Source of the DNA: Paenibacillus luteus
GTDB taxonomy: Bacteria; Bacillota; Bacilli; Paenibacillales; Paenibacillaceae
Direction: 5' to 3'
DNA length: 64,000 nucleotides
Assembly (NCBI RefSeq): GCF_006542765.1
Contig: NZ_SKCD01000011.1
Coordinates: forward strand, 186,001-250,000
Position numbers and translations under genes: made by a program. Below the pieces are notes generated by a model. That model worked only from the letters and a program-made list of their open reading frames with translations. It had not been told where the DNA came from and did no database searches. Shown piece by piece: positions 44,258-54,030 of this stretch. Numbering within the stretch: position 1 is the stretch's first letter; each line of letters opens with the position of its first letter.

Positions 44258-46345
44258 CTAAGTGAGCGCCACGCCTTTAGGTAAAATGTGTTCTACCTGC
44301 TCCCGAACATAAGCATCATTCATTTTCTCGCCGAAGATAACGATGTTTCCGCTGTCTTCACGCGTTCGAATCAACCGACCTATTCCTTGTCTAAGCCGCA
44401 ATAGCATGTATGGCATATCTACCTGCTCAAACGGCGATATAGCATCGTTGCGCCTTGCTGCAAACAATGGATCGTTAGGAGGAAATGGCAGCTCCCATAC
44501 AATGACCTGCGATAAGGACGGACCTGGAATATCCAAGCCTTCCCAAAGGGTTACGGCGCATAAAATACTGGCTTCGTTATTTTGAAACTGCTCGATTAGG
44601 TAACTAATTTCGCTTGAGCCCTCATAATAGAAGGTGAAGCCCGCTGCATCGGCGTGATGCTCCAATTCGGCTTTAAACTGCTCCAACTGTTCCATTGAGG
44701 GGAACAAGATCAGGCTTCTGCCGCCCGTTTGCTTCAGCAAGCGGCAGGCAGCTTCCACTTTTTTAGTGAGCGTCGTATCCGAATCGGTATGCGGAAGTTC
44801 AACACTCATCTGCTGCTCATAATCGTAAGGCGATGGTACCGAGAAGGAAATAGAGCTGTCCATGCCCAAAATATCCATCATATAGTCAAACGATCCATTT
44901 ACCGACAGGGTTGCTGAGGAGAAAACAATCGGCATTTTACGGGAAAACACCTGCTCCTTCAACACTTCCTTCACCCATTTCGGCATAATGACAAGCGAAG
45001 TTCCTTCCTTGTCCTGAGATACCCAACTGATAGGCTTGTCCTCTTTCTTGAATAAGGACAATGCAAATTGGATCATTTCCAAATGCTCTTCCACGATTTT
45101 CAACTGATACGTATCGATCGTATATAAGCCGCTCTCGAAGACCAGCTCTTCTTCAATAACAGAGAGCGTGTCCTGCAAACGGTTAATTTCACGGATCAAT
45201 TCCTCGCTCCAAATGATTTCTTTCCGATCTGATGCGGGCACTTTCTTACTGTTTTTATTCATCAGTTTAAACAAATATTCGCTCTGAGTGATAGCATCCT
45301 CGACGGCTACGGCAAGTGATTCCCGTATTTCTTCCTGAAGGAGCCGAGTGACAATACCTTCAAAAACGGCATGGTTCAATTTATAAGTCAATGCTTGCTG
45401 GGCAGCCGTTTCCAGTAAATGGCCTTCATCGAATACAACGGAGCTGTACTCTGGGAGCAACGGCAACTGTCCTTCGCGTTTACGGGCTTCATAGGTCCAA
45501 ATATGCTCCATATAAAAATCATGCGAACAAATAATAACATCTGCTGCTTTACGATAATGATCACGAGAGAGCGTTTGGCCGCAGCGATGTCTCACGTCGC
45601 AGACTAAGCAGTCCTGGAACACATCCCAGCCCAGTTTGTTCCACTGATCATCATTCAAGCTCGGGTAATCCTTGCGGTTTCCGTAAGGATAAAAGCTTTG
45701 CATCGAATCCGGCTTTTGCACAAAGCTTGGGAGGCCTTGATAAATACTGTCAAATAGCTCCGCATCATCTTGTCCAGATCTTACGTCATCGAGCTTGTTT
45801 AAACAGATATACTGATCTGCTGATTTCCCTAATCTCGCATCGATAGTCAAATCCAAATAACGCGCAAGCTTGGCGATATCCCCTTCGGGCTTTACGAGCT
45901 GTTCGATCAGCGACTCATCGGCACATGCGATAATGGCCGGTTTTCGCGTATATCTTGCATAACTAATTGCATAGAGGAGATACACGAACGTTTTGCCTGT
46001 ACCGACGCCTGCTTCGGCAAAAATCGTTTGTTTCTCGGCATATGCGCGTTCGAGCTGGAAAGCCATATAAATTTGCTCGTCTCTAATTTCGAAGCCAGCT
46101 TCTGGCAGCTTCTCATAAAAAACGTCGGCAATCCAATCACTTGCCTGTTGGATAAAGGGTTGTTTCGGGTCAAAATCAAACGGATATTTATTCACGGGTA
46201 GCTTGCCTCCATATAGTAGGCACAAACGGCTGCGTGCAAGCACGCAGCCGACTGTGAAATCTCCTGTACTAAGCGTACACTCAAATATATCACTAGAGTG
46301 CGGCATAGTCAAAGATTTTGCAAACAATTCGCTTATTCTGTCCAT
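44258..46345 (-). CDS. DinG/XPD-like Fe-S helicase
   Basis: 695 residues. Superfamily 2 5'-3' helicase: Walker A EAGVGTGKTFVYLL (around 115), Cys residues in YICLNKLDD and DCLVCDVRHRCGQT that would hold a 4Fe-4S cluster, DEGH box in VVFDEGHLLE, and motifs GGRSLILFPSM, ILCAVTLWEGLDIPG and RQGIGRLIRTRED. It should unwind DNA or R-loops in the cytoplasm and resembles DinG/YoaA. The start overlaps the glycosyltransferase gene end by 13 bases. Confidence 0.85.
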   Translation of the reverse strand: MDRISELFAKSLTMPHSSDIFECTLSTGDFTVGCVLARSRLCLLYGGKLPVNKYPFDFDPKQPFIQQASDWIADVFYEKLPEAGFEIRDEQIYMAFQLERAYAEKQTIFAEAGVGTGKTFVYLLYAISYARYTRKPAIIACADESLIEQLVKPEGDIAKLARYLDLTIDARLGKSADQYICLNKLDDVRSGQDDAELFDSIYQGLPSFVQKPDSMQSFYPYGNRKDYPSLNDDQWNKLGWDVFQDCLVCDVRHRCGQTLSRDHYRKAADVIICSHDFYMEHIWTYEARKREGQLPLLPEYSSVVFDEGHLLETAAQQALTYKLNHAVFEGIVTRLLQEEIRESLAVAVEDAITQSEYLFKLMNKNSKKVPASDRKEIIWSEELIREINRLQDTLSVIEEELVFESGLYTIDTYQLKIVEEHLEMIQFALSLFKKEDKPISWVSQDKEGTSLVIMPKWVKEVLKEQVFSRKMPIVFSSATLSVNGSFDYMMDILGMDSSISFSVPSPYDYEQQMSVELPHTDSDTTLTKKVEAACRLLKQTGGRSLILFPSMEQLEQFKAELEHHADAAGFTFYYEGSSEISYLIEQFQNNEASILCAVTLWEGLDIPGPSLSQVIVWELPFPPNDPLFAARRNDAISPFEQVDMPYMLLRLRQGIGRLIRTREDSGNIVIFGEKMNDAYVREQVEHILPKGVALT

Positions 46346-47901
46346 TTGATTAAATGAGGGTGAGGATCTAGAATGGATTCATACTGTTCCTTCCACCCAT
46401 AAACCGCATCCGGATCTAGCTGTTTATACCGTTCATACTTGTGCAGACGATCCTGTTCCCGCGCCCAGCCCCAATGCTTTACGCGCAGGCTGGACGTTTT
46501 ATTGGCGAGACCATAAATATTCTGCGGAAACCTGCCGCAATGCTGCGGCGTTTGCTTCCACTCGTACGTATACTCCTCCGCATATTTCAAGAGAAACGGC
46601 CGGTATACGGAATGGGCATTCCAATACTGGTCTTCTCTATATTCATCTGGCGACCAAAAATCATAAAGGCGGAACAGAAAAACATAGGCTTCCGGATCAT
46701 TGAGCAGAACAGGCAAATCTAATTGAAATCTATCCTCAAAGTATTCATCCGCATCCATATTCAAAATCCATTGCGGCCGTAAGCTTATCGTTTCCTGCCA
46801 TTGCTGCGTTCGAAGCTTCACCTCATTATGGAATTGAGAGCTTTCGTTTTTAATATAGGTTAATGGTATGCCAGCCAATACTTCATGTACGATCTCTCCC
46901 GTATGATCCGTGCTTCCATCGTCAATAATGACCGCATGGTCGATATACTGACGGTGGTGCTCCAATGCTTCACGCAAAAAACGATCCCCTTCATTTTTTA
47001 CAATCATGGACAAAGTAAGCTTAGGCCCAGCCGCCGGTACAATAATCGTTGGACCCGTTGCGATGGAAGTTGGTGGTTCTTCCACAGGCACACTGCCTGT
47101 TGATTCCATAAACAGCTTCGCCCTTACAAGATCAGATTCCCGGTATACGTGAAAAGCGGGGTAGTGAGTGTCGACATGCAGATTTAGGCCAATCGCTGCC
47201 GATCGAATACAGAAATGACGGTCCTCGCCCCATAAAGAAACATTCGGAATCGTTCTGAACGAAATCGGCTGCTCCAATGCATTTCGATCAATGTAGGTGC
47301 AGGCGCCCAGCCCTCCTACTTCATAAAAACCGGGAACTCTCAGTTTGATAAGAAAAAGAACCGCCGCTTCTGCCCCGTCGCCGGCATTCAATGTACGATC
47401 ATTTTGAAACGGCCAATACGTATCCTTAAGCCACACCTGAGGAAGCTCCATCGTATTCGGCTGCCACTGGGTCCAAAAGATAGCTGAAATAATATCCTTG
47501 CCCGATGAACGCAATGATACTAGCGTTTGAGGGTGCAGCAGTAAATCCGAATCAATAAGGAATAATCCGTCATAGCTTTGGTCTCTGGCCTTATGGATCA
47601 TGTGATCTTTCCAGTTAGCTATTTTATCAATTAAATCATTGCTCCAATAATGTGTGAATTCATCCCTGGAATAGGGAGTCATGGAATCGCTTCGTTGAAG
47701 AATCGTATGGCTTCCTTCTGTTTCCTGCTGCTTTGTAATAAATTCATTCAACAGCTTCGAGGATAATTCGTCATCATTGTCATCGATAAAGTAATAATCG
47801 ACATGAAAATCATCCTTCGCCAGCCGCTCCAGCGAGGCAAGAAAGTAACGCAATACCGCGGGTTTCTGACGAATAGGACTTCCGATTAAAATTCGTTTCA
47901 A
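46333..47901 (-). CDS. Glycosyltransferase with two GT-like domains
   Basis: 522 residues. The N-terminal 250 residues contain FIDDNDDELSS and FLIDSDLLLHPQTL (DxD-type), typical of a glycosyltransferase. The C-terminal part (about 295-500) is a GT2 domain with LTLSMIVKNEGDRFLREAL, AVIIDDGSTDHTGEI and LNMDADEYFEDRF. Acceptor unknown. Cytoplasmic. Same architecture is common in Paenibacillus surface-glycan loci, but no such cluster is visible here. GGAGG site is upstream of the ATG. Confidence 0.8.
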   Translation of the reverse strand: MKRILIGSPIRQKPAVLRYFLASLERLAKDDFHVDYYFIDDNDDELSSKLLNEFITKQQETEGSHTILQRSDSMTPYSRDEFTHYWSNDLIDKIANWKDHMIHKARDQSYDGLFLIDSDLLLHPQTLVSLRSSGKDIISAIFWTQWQPNTMELPQVWLKDTYWPFQNDRTLNAGDGAEAAVLFLIKLRVPGFYEVGGLGACTYIDRNALEQPISFRTIPNVSLWGEDRHFCIRSAAIGLNLHVDTHYPAFHVYRESDLVRAKLFMESTGSVPVEEPPTSIATGPTIIVPAAGPKLTLSMIVKNEGDRFLREALEHHRQYIDHAVIIDDGSTDHTGEIVHEVLAGIPLTYIKNESSQFHNEVKLRTQQWQETISLRPQWILNMDADEYFEDRFQLDLPVLLNDPEAYVFLFRLYDFWSPDEYREDQYWNAHSVYRPFLLKYAEEYTYEWKQTPQHCGRFPQNIYGLANKTSSLRVKHWGWAREQDRLHKYERYKQLDPDAVYGWKEQYESILDPHPHLIKWTE

Positions 47902-48018
47902 CGCTATGCCTCCTCTATTCCAAGGTGGAGATTCCTTAGGAATGTTAATCCTTATGAGACATATGCATCTAATATGCGATTTCCTTGTGGTTTTATTTTT
48001 AACGGAGGTGTCACCGCT

Positions 48019-48363
48019 ATGGCTGCTATTCAGAAATGGGATCTAAACCCGCTGCTTCTCGGTCTACTCTTTCTATGCTTCGCAGATGCCTTTTTCACAG
48101 ACATTGGGCTACGAATGCAGCTCATTGAAGAAATGAACCCTCTCATTAAACAAGTGTACGATTGGAACGTTGCAGGCTACTATAGTTTAAAGCTCGTACT
48201 GCCCGTTTTGCTTTTTTTGCTTTATTGCAAGACAAGCAGCCGCAAATGGATCAACCCCTGTATTCTTCTTACAACCACTCTTTATTTTGCCGTGAATATC
48301 TATCACTTGATTTGGATTTCGTTTGGCGTGCGGGAAGGAGCTATTGTATTTGAACTTTTCTGA
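48019..48363 (+). CDS. Small membrane protein (DUF5658-like)
   Basis: 114 residues from ATG 48019, which has GGAGG 10 bases upstream; the frame opens further upstream without a site. Four membrane helices, with FADAFFTDIGLRM and EEMNPLIKQ as the conserved turn. This matches small DUF5658-type proteins of unknown function. Confidence 0.7.
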   Translation: MAAIQKWDLNPLLLGLLFLCFADAFFTDIGLRMQLIEEMNPLIKQVYDWNVAGYYSLKLVLPVLLFLLYCKTSSRKWINPCILLTTTLYFAVNIYHLIWISFGVREGAIVFELF

Positions 48364-48462
48364 TGATCTTCTTTACCTCCACTAGGAGTGCGGTATAATA
48401 ATAGTTAGAAGTTTTGGTATCTTACATTTGAACATAGGAGACATCAAAGGGGCTTTATTAAC

Positions 48463-49692
48463 ATGATTAAGAAAAGGCTGGTTTCTCCGCTTTCTCTTCT
48501 ATTTTTTTTACTGAAATGGCTGCTAATCGGAGGAACGGTAGGCCTATTATCCGGAACTGCTTCTGCACTTTTTCTTACTGCCCTCGACTGGGTGACGGAA
48601 ACTCGTCTCCAGAATCCCTGGCTGCTCTGGCTGCTTCCTATTGGCGGTGCTCTCGTCAGCTATCTCTATCTAAAGTATGGGAAAGAAGCGGGCAAAGGCA
48701 ATAATCTCATTATTGAACAGATTCATTCCGGTGACGGCGCCGTTCCGTTGCGTATGGCTCCGCTCGTCCTCTTCGGTACGCTTGTCACCCACTTGTTTGG
48801 CGGTTCTGCCGGCCGAGAGGGAACAGCGGTCCAAATGGGCGGGAGCTTAGCAGAATGGGTGGGCAAGCCATTCAAGCTTAAGCCTTTGGATCGCAAAATC
48901 ATTCTCATGTGCGGGATAAGCAGTGGCTTCGGCGCTGTATTCGGAACTCCGCTTGCGGGGACGCTATTTGGCTTGGAAGTGTTAGCGATAGGGTTGATTA
49001 GCTATGAGGCGCTGCTTCCCTGTTTTATCGCCAGTTTCGTTGGGCATCTTGTGACTACCGCCTGGGGGATTAAGCATATTCATTATGCCATTGGTAATGT
49101 ACCGCCTCTACAGCTGCTTCTCACGATTAAAGTTATCGGTGCTTCGGTATTGTTTGGTTTGGCGGCGCTTCTCTTCATTCAATTGACACGAAGCTTAAAG
49201 CGGTTATTTAGCAAATGGATAGCAAATCCAATAGTAAAAAGTGCGGTCGGCGGCATTTTGATTATCGCTCTCGTCTACGCGTTAGGTACACGCGATTATT
49301 TGGGCCTAGGCATTCCGCTCATACAGCAATCCTTTCAAGAGACAGTCTCTCCCGCTGTTTTTTTGCTGAAAACCGCATTTACGGCACTTACGCTAGGGAC
49401 AGGCTTTCAAGGCGGCGAGGTCACTCCGCTCTTTGTCATAGGCTCGACGCTAGGGAGCGCTCTCGCCGGCTTGCTTGCCGTACCCGTTCCGCTCTTGGCA
49501 GCCATCGGCTTTGTTTCGGTATTCAGCGGTGCAGCCAAAACGCCGATTGCCTGCTTTATTATGGGAATTGAAATATTTGGCTCCGAAGGAGCGATCTATT
49601 TGTTTATGGGCTGTATGATCGCCTTTCTCTGCTCCGGCAAGTTAGGAATTTACGAGTCGCAAAAGCCAATCGGCGAATCTAAAGTGAACTAA
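48463..49692 (+). CDS. ClC-type chloride channel/antiporter
   Basis: 409 residues with about 10-12 membrane helices. Selectivity motif GGSAGREGTAVQMGGS, and GTGFQGGEVTPLFVIGS, which has the pattern of the third filter segment. Anion transport across the membrane. The gating Glu in GREG is present. No CBS domains. Single gene, closed by the terminator shared with uppP. Confidence 0.9.
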   Translation: MIKKRLVSPLSLLFFLLKWLLIGGTVGLLSGTASALFLTALDWVTETRLQNPWLLWLLPIGGALVSYLYLKYGKEAGKGNNLIIEQIHSGDGAVPLRMAPLVLFGTLVTHLFGGSAGREGTAVQMGGSLAEWVGKPFKLKPLDRKIILMCGISSGFGAVFGTPLAGTLFGLEVLAIGLISYEALLPCFIASFVGHLVTTAWGIKHIHYAIGNVPPLQLLLTIKVIGASVLFGLAALLFIQLTRSLKRLFSKWIANPIVKSAVGGILIIALVYALGTRDYLGLGIPLIQQSFQETVSPAVFLLKTAFTALTLGTGFQGGEVTPLFVIGSTLGSALAGLLAVPVPLLAAIGFVSVFSGAAKTPIACFIMGIEIFGSEGAIYLFMGCMIAFLCSGKLGIYESQKPIGESKVN

Positions 49693-49729
49693 AAAACCTG
49701 CTCCCAACATTTTGGGAAGCAGGTTTTTT
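49691..49729. terminator. Bidirectional terminator between ClC and uppP
   Basis: AAAAAACCTGCTTCCC-type stem, CCTGCTCCC / GGGAAGCAGG, with T6 on the plus strand and T6 on the minus strand. Confidence 0.85.
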
Positions 49730-49734
49730 GCATT

Positions 49735-50580
49735 TTAGAAATAGACGATATAAATAACGGCTGCCAGCACGATCCGATAAATCGCGAAAGGCACGAGCTT
49801 GATTTTGTTGATCAGCTTTAAGAAGAAACGAATCGACAGAAGTGCAAAGACAAAAGCGCTCAGAAATCCCGCAATAAAAAACGGCAGCGATTCCAACGTG
49901 AAATATTGCCAATTTTTCGCCAGCGAGAGCAAGCTCGCACCCGCCATGATCGGAACCGCCATGATGAAGGTGAAGTCCGCTGCGGCGCGGTGACTCATCC
50001 CTAGCAATACGCCGCCTGAGATTGTTGATCCTGAACGGGAGAAGCCTGGCCAAAGCGATAAGCATTGAATAAGACCGACCGACAACGCTTGCTTGTACGT
50101 AATTTGGTCCACCGTTTCCACCTTCGTCTTGGCTGGCCGGAAGCGATCCGCGATAATCATGAATACCGCTCCGATGACGAGCCCAAAGAGCACCGTTCTA
50201 ATGGAGAATAAATACTCATCGATGTAGTCATCGAACAATAGACCGAACACGCCTGCCGGAATCAGACCGACCAGCACATGGGCAAGCTTAAGCCTTTTTT
50301 GAGGCCCTGCAACTGCCTGCTGTCCCTCTTGTTGCTTGGCCCGCCGCAATCCTAGCAAATCAATAAATCGGTTACGGAAAATAATGACTACGGCCAAAAT
50401 CGAGCCAAGCTGGATGACGATTTTAAACGTATTCGCTACGTATTTCGTCAAATATTGCTCCGATTGGAGCCACATATCGTCCACAATGACCATATGTCCC
50501 GTCGAGGAGACAGGTGCAAACTCTGTCAAGCCTTCCACAATGCCCAAAATAATCGCTTTTAAAATAATAAAAAAGTCCAT
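49735..50580 (-). CDS. uppP: Undecaprenyl-diphosphatase
   Basis: 281 residues, polytopic. The two conserved family motifs are EGLTEFAPVSSTGHMVIVDD near the N-terminus and PGFSRSGSTISGGVLLG in the second half, with the catalytic Glu, His and Arg. It recycles the C55 lipid carrier by removing phosphate from undecaprenyl diphosphate outside the membrane, an essential step in wall synthesis, and can give bacitracin tolerance. Confidence 0.95.
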   Translation of the reverse strand: MDFFIILKAIILGIVEGLTEFAPVSSTGHMVIVDDMWLQSEQYLTKYVANTFKIVIQLGSILAVVIIFRNRFIDLLGLRRAKQQEGQQAVAGPQKRLKLAHVLVGLIPAGVFGLLFDDYIDEYLFSIRTVLFGLVIGAVFMIIADRFRPAKTKVETVDQITYKQALSVGLIQCLSLWPGFSRSGSTISGGVLLGMSHRAAADFTFIMAVPIMAGASLLSLAKNWQYFTLESLPFFIAGFLSAFVFALLSIRFFLKLINKIKLVPFAIYRIVLAAVIYIVYF

Positions 50581-50808
50581 GTTCCGTAGAATCTCCTAAC
50601 CGTGTGAATTCATAGATTGTTTTAATAGGGAAGCACGTATCAAATCATAACACATAACCGTGACAGCCAACAAATCATCGGATGACTTTGATTATTCGCA
50701 ATTCACAGCTTGGCTAGATAGGTGGCTTCATAAGAAAAAACGCCGTTTGCCCACCTATGCAGCACGACGAATTTCTGCTATTTCTATAGTAAATCTAGTG
50801 GTGAGGGT

Positions 50809-51684
50809 TCAGCCGAATCGCTGGCGATAACCGCATTTTCGGCAAAGCTCCTCTACCGCTTCCCGTCTCGAAAATCCTTCATACAGCTTGGTTGATCGAT
50901 CATTCTCGATAATTTCGGAAAAATGAGTATCATGGATATTGCCTAAATTAATTACTCCCTCGCCATCCAAGCAGCATGGAATGACCGTTCCGTCAATGAG
51001 GATGCCTGCTTGGTTGCGAAGCGCATGGCAGAAGCCTTTGCCGCTATATTCGGGCTCTTTCAAATCTGGCCATTTGAACTCAGGGTCTTGATTTAAATAA
51101 ATGCGTTCAGCAATTTTCACTCCTGAGCCAGGAATGAATTTCTCTTCAATTTTATAATCAAGGTCGAAAGCCTTCTCGATCATGCCGAGCAGCTCTCGGT
51201 TTTTATTTTTCTGTTGATTGGTTTCATTGTCCATATCCAGATTCCATAGCCGAAAGGAGATGATGATGTTGCTTGTGGCTACCGCTTCCTTCACAAATGC
51301 CAATATTTCAGCCAGATAGCCTTCTTTATTCGTAGATCCGGCATGTCCATCAAAGCTGTGCAGCGAGAAATTAATTTGGCGCAAGGCCGGCTTATTCAGC
51401 AGCTTGTCTTTGTTTTTGGTAATGAGTGTTCCGTTAGACGTAATATTGACTTTGAAACCCTTCTCGTGGCTAATATCAAGCAGCTCATCCATCTTCGGGT
51501 GAAGCATCGGCTCCCCCTTGACGTGAAAATAAATATAATCGGTATGCAGCTTGATTTGATCAAGCGTCTTTTTGAAATCCTCCACTTGAATAAAACCTTT
51601 CGCGCGAAGCGTAGGCGGACAAAAGCTGCAGGATAAATTACAGATGCTTGTCGTCTCTATATAAAACTTTTTAAACTTCTTCAT
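50809..51684 (-). CDS. Radical SAM/SPASM-domain protein
   Basis: 291 residues. CNLSCSFCPP at the N-terminus is the CxxxCxxC cluster that binds S-adenosylmethionine. The C-terminus has a SPASM-like cysteine set (GKGFCHAL, VIPCCLDGEG, CRKCGYRQRFG) for auxiliary iron-sulfur clusters. It should act on a peptide or cofactor substrate. No precursor peptide is recognised beside it. A 112-base gap separates it from the DUF4166 gene on the same strand. Confidence 0.85.
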   Translation of the reverse strand: MKKFKKFYIETTSICNLSCSFCPPTLRAKGFIQVEDFKKTLDQIKLHTDYIYFHVKGEPMLHPKMDELLDISHEKGFKVNITSNGTLITKNKDKLLNKPALRQINFSLHSFDGHAGSTNKEGYLAEILAFVKEAVATSNIIISFRLWNLDMDNETNQQKNKNRELLGMIEKAFDLDYKIEEKFIPGSGVKIAERIYLNQDPEFKWPDLKEPEYSGKGFCHALRNQAGILIDGTVIPCCLDGEGVINLGNIHDTHFSEIIENDRSTKLYEGFSRREAVEELCRKCGYRQRFG

Positions 51685-51796
51685 TGGTCATATACTCCAT
51701 TCCCCATAGGTCCAGCCTGTGTTCCTTATCGTTGCTTCTGCTATTATACAACGAGAAGAAGGAAAGTGACAAAAAGGAATATACGACAGCAGCTGA

Positions 51797-52474
51797 TCAT
51801 TCCCGTTTTTCTTCCCGCAAAGGTCGTATGCCAATCGGAATGCTCTCTGAATCAGTAGTTATGAAGGCAGCCTGGAAAGAACCAACATAATGAAAAACCC
51901 GCCCCATGATCGGGTTGCGAACCTCAACAGTTATTTTATAACAGCTCTCCTGATCATCATACCATTCGTTGACCTCGGCTTTGCCAGTCAATACATTTGG
52001 GCATTTGAATTGAAGCCATCCTTCATAAAAGCGTTGATCTCCTGAGCAAATTTTTATGCCGCCATTTTCCGAGACGCTTATCTCCAAATCAACGGCTAGA
52101 TGCTGTTGGTTTCCCAAATAATCAACGATTCTTTCTCGTTCTCCGCTGTAAACCATCGTCGCATCAAAATACTGTACGGAGCGAGTGAATTGGAATTTGC
52201 GAATCCAAGTGACCGTCTCCCTCCCGTAATGATCTTTATATGCGAAATTTTCTATCGAAAAGGGAATGTTAGTGCCTCCCTTCGGAAACATAATATGCCG
52301 CAAAGTACCGAAAAATAGCGGCAATGCGACCAGCTTGTTATACCAAATATGGTGCATGACCCCGCTTCCAATCGATGCAGTCCGGTCTTGGCTGGAGAAC
52401 CCAAATCGTTGTTGAATTCGGGGATGAAGCTTGGCAAAATCAGCTCCGAGCGCCTGTTCATAGATTGATCTCAT
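51797..52474 (-). CDS. DUF4166-domain protein
   Basis: 225 residues. DUF4166 pattern LHPRIQQRFGFS, HHIWYNKLVALPLFFGTLRH, KFQFTRSVQYFDATM and NPIMGRVFHYVGSFQA. Third gene of the DCC-DoxX-DUF4166 operon, its start overlapping the previous stop by one base. Function unknown. Confidence 0.8.
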   Translation of the reverse strand: MRSIYEQALGADFAKLHPRIQQRFGFSSQDRTASIGSGVMHHIWYNKLVALPLFFGTLRHIMFPKGGTNIPFSIENFAYKDHYGRETVTWIRKFQFTRSVQYFDATMVYSGERERIVDYLGNQQHLAVDLEISVSENGGIKICSGDQRFYEGWLQFKCPNVLTGKAEVNEWYDDQESCYKITVEVRNPIMGRVFHYVGSFQAAFITTDSESIPIGIRPLREEKRE

Positions 52475-53412
52475 CAGCTCATTCCACTCTCCTTTGCAGA
52501 TTTATGATATGCACGCTTGCAGCGAGACGCTTGAGGCAAGTGCAAGCGGCTGACCATCGCTGTGCAGCATAAACCGACCATCGGCAAGGCTAATGTAAGG
52601 GGATTAAATGGCGATTTGAACAGCTCGGGTTCTGCTATTGCAATCGGAAGAGTCAGTGCAAGAAGTAAAAACATTTGAAGAGTAAAGATCCATCTTCTCC
52701 TGTGAAAGCCTACCGTAAGCAAACCCAAGCCGATCTCGGCAGCTCCAAGCAATCCAATCACTGTCTTTTCAATGCCATCGAACCAACCGATATGCTGCAT
52801 GACGGCCAGCTCTCCCGCTTCAGGGAAAAGCAACTTAGGCACAAGGCCTTCATAGCACCACATCAGCATTAAGAGCATTACGCTCAAATAATGAACGATT
52901 GCACGCTCTGCAATGACGGCAGGCGGGATTCGCTCCTCCAGCCATATGCGCAAGCGGTCAAAGCTCCAAGCTGTTGCGTACCCGAATAAGGGCTGGAACA
53001 CGAAGCGATCCAGCAGTGAACCTGCCAAACCGAAACGGGTTTGATAGCTATAGAGCGTAGAAAACGTGATTTGATGTGCATGTGCTTCATATTTCCAGTA
53101 TCCGCCTCCTCTCCGAATCAAAGAGATTGGCTGCTCAGAGGCAAAGGTCAAGGAAGATTTACGATAGCACGCAGAGGCTGTATTAGTTTGAAAGGATTCG
53201 CCCGTACCTGAAATTTTTATGCCAAAGCCGATTCGGGTCTCGTATAAAAACTTCTGTATGGAAGCTGAATGGCTTTTTGGCAAATAGCGAATTTGAGTGA
53301 ACCGAAGATCCCACTGCTCATGCAGCAGCGGGTTTTGCGTATGCTCCCAAAGCTCGCTCATTGATCCTTTGATTTCAAGCTCAACATAGATAGGTTTATT
53401 ATTCATCCCCAT
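52474..53412 (-). CDS. SRPBCC/DoxX-like membrane protein
   Basis: 312 residues with two parts. The N-terminal half (about 1-150) looks like an SRPBCC/START-like domain (YVELEIKGSMSELWEHTQNP). The C-terminal half has four membrane segments like DoxX (KTVIGLLGAAEIGLGLLTVG, LFKSPFNPLTLALPMVGL). Start overlaps the DCC stop. The fused domain order is typical for this three-gene family; substrate unknown. Confidence 0.75.
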   Translation of the reverse strand: MGMNNKPIYVELEIKGSMSELWEHTQNPLLHEQWDLRFTQIRYLPKSHSASIQKFLYETRIGFGIKISGTGESFQTNTASACYRKSSLTFASEQPISLIRRGGGYWKYEAHAHQITFSTLYSYQTRFGLAGSLLDRFVFQPLFGYATAWSFDRLRIWLEERIPPAVIAERAIVHYLSVMLLMLMWCYEGLVPKLLFPEAGELAVMQHIGWFDGIEKTVIGLLGAAEIGLGLLTVGFHRRRWIFTLQMFLLLALTLPIAIAEPELFKSPFNPLTLALPMVGLCCTAMVSRLHLPQASRCKRAYHKSAKESGMS

Positions 53413-53869
53413 CCCCCTCTGCCTTTACGTCTGCTGGCTGCATTTGTCCATCCATAAACCTGCTTATCAAATCTGGCGTTGGCAGAATGCAATGGGTTGC
53501 CCTGCCAAACCAACGATACCGATTACGCGCAATCAGATCATATGCCGCATTTCGCAAAACGCGGGGTACTATCTTTCCTACAACTGCAAATCGCCACCAC
53601 CCGCCAAGCCGAACAAGAACATGTAAAGCAGCATCGGATTTGATGAGAAAGCTCCCTTGCTGCACCATAACGAAAGTATCCAAAACCTCCGTTGGCAGCT
53701 TGCATTCAAGCAACAGCTGCTGTCCAAGCGGTGATTGCAACGTAGCGAAGCGGAAAAGATTTGCTTTATCTCTTTTGACAACAAAATGTGTAATGCCATT
53801 GCATAGCAAGCATTGGCCATCAACAAGCAGTATACTCGGAGCCCCATGATGATTTTTTTTATTCTTCAT
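53399..53869 (-). CDS. DCC-family thiol-disulfide oxidoreductase
   Basis: 156 residues from ATG 53869. An ATG 27 bases earlier has no ribosome site, whereas AGGAGAGAGAGG precedes this one. DCC motif VDGQCLLCNGITHFVV (DxxCxxC), LFRFATLQSPLGQQLL, and the WRFAVVGKIVPRVLRNA C-terminal segment. Predicted thioredoxin-like redox protein; partner unknown. Confidence 0.8.
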   Translation of the reverse strand: MKNKKNHHGAPSILLVDGQCLLCNGITHFVVKRDKANLFRFATLQSPLGQQLLLECKLPTEVLDTFVMVQQGSFLIKSDAALHVLVRLGGWWRFAVVGKIVPRVLRNAAYDLIARNRYRWFGRATHCILPTPDLISRFMDGQMQPADVKAEGDGDE

Positions 53870-53947
53870 TGTCTTTCGCTTCCTCTCTCTCCTCATTTTA
53901 TATGGCCATTGGGTTGCTTCGGCAGTGCTAACTTTCGTAGAACATCA

Positions 53948-53984
53948 CAAAGAAGGGTACTACACGACGTAGTACCCTTCTTTG
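53948..53984. terminator. Hairpin after the response regulator gene
   Basis: 14-bp stem AAGAAGGGTACTAC / GTAGTACCCTTCTT. T runs are short on both strands. Confidence 0.65.
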
Positions 53985-54030
53985 TATATCGATAGCTTGT
54001 GACCGCAACATTCATCAATTTCGCAAAATC

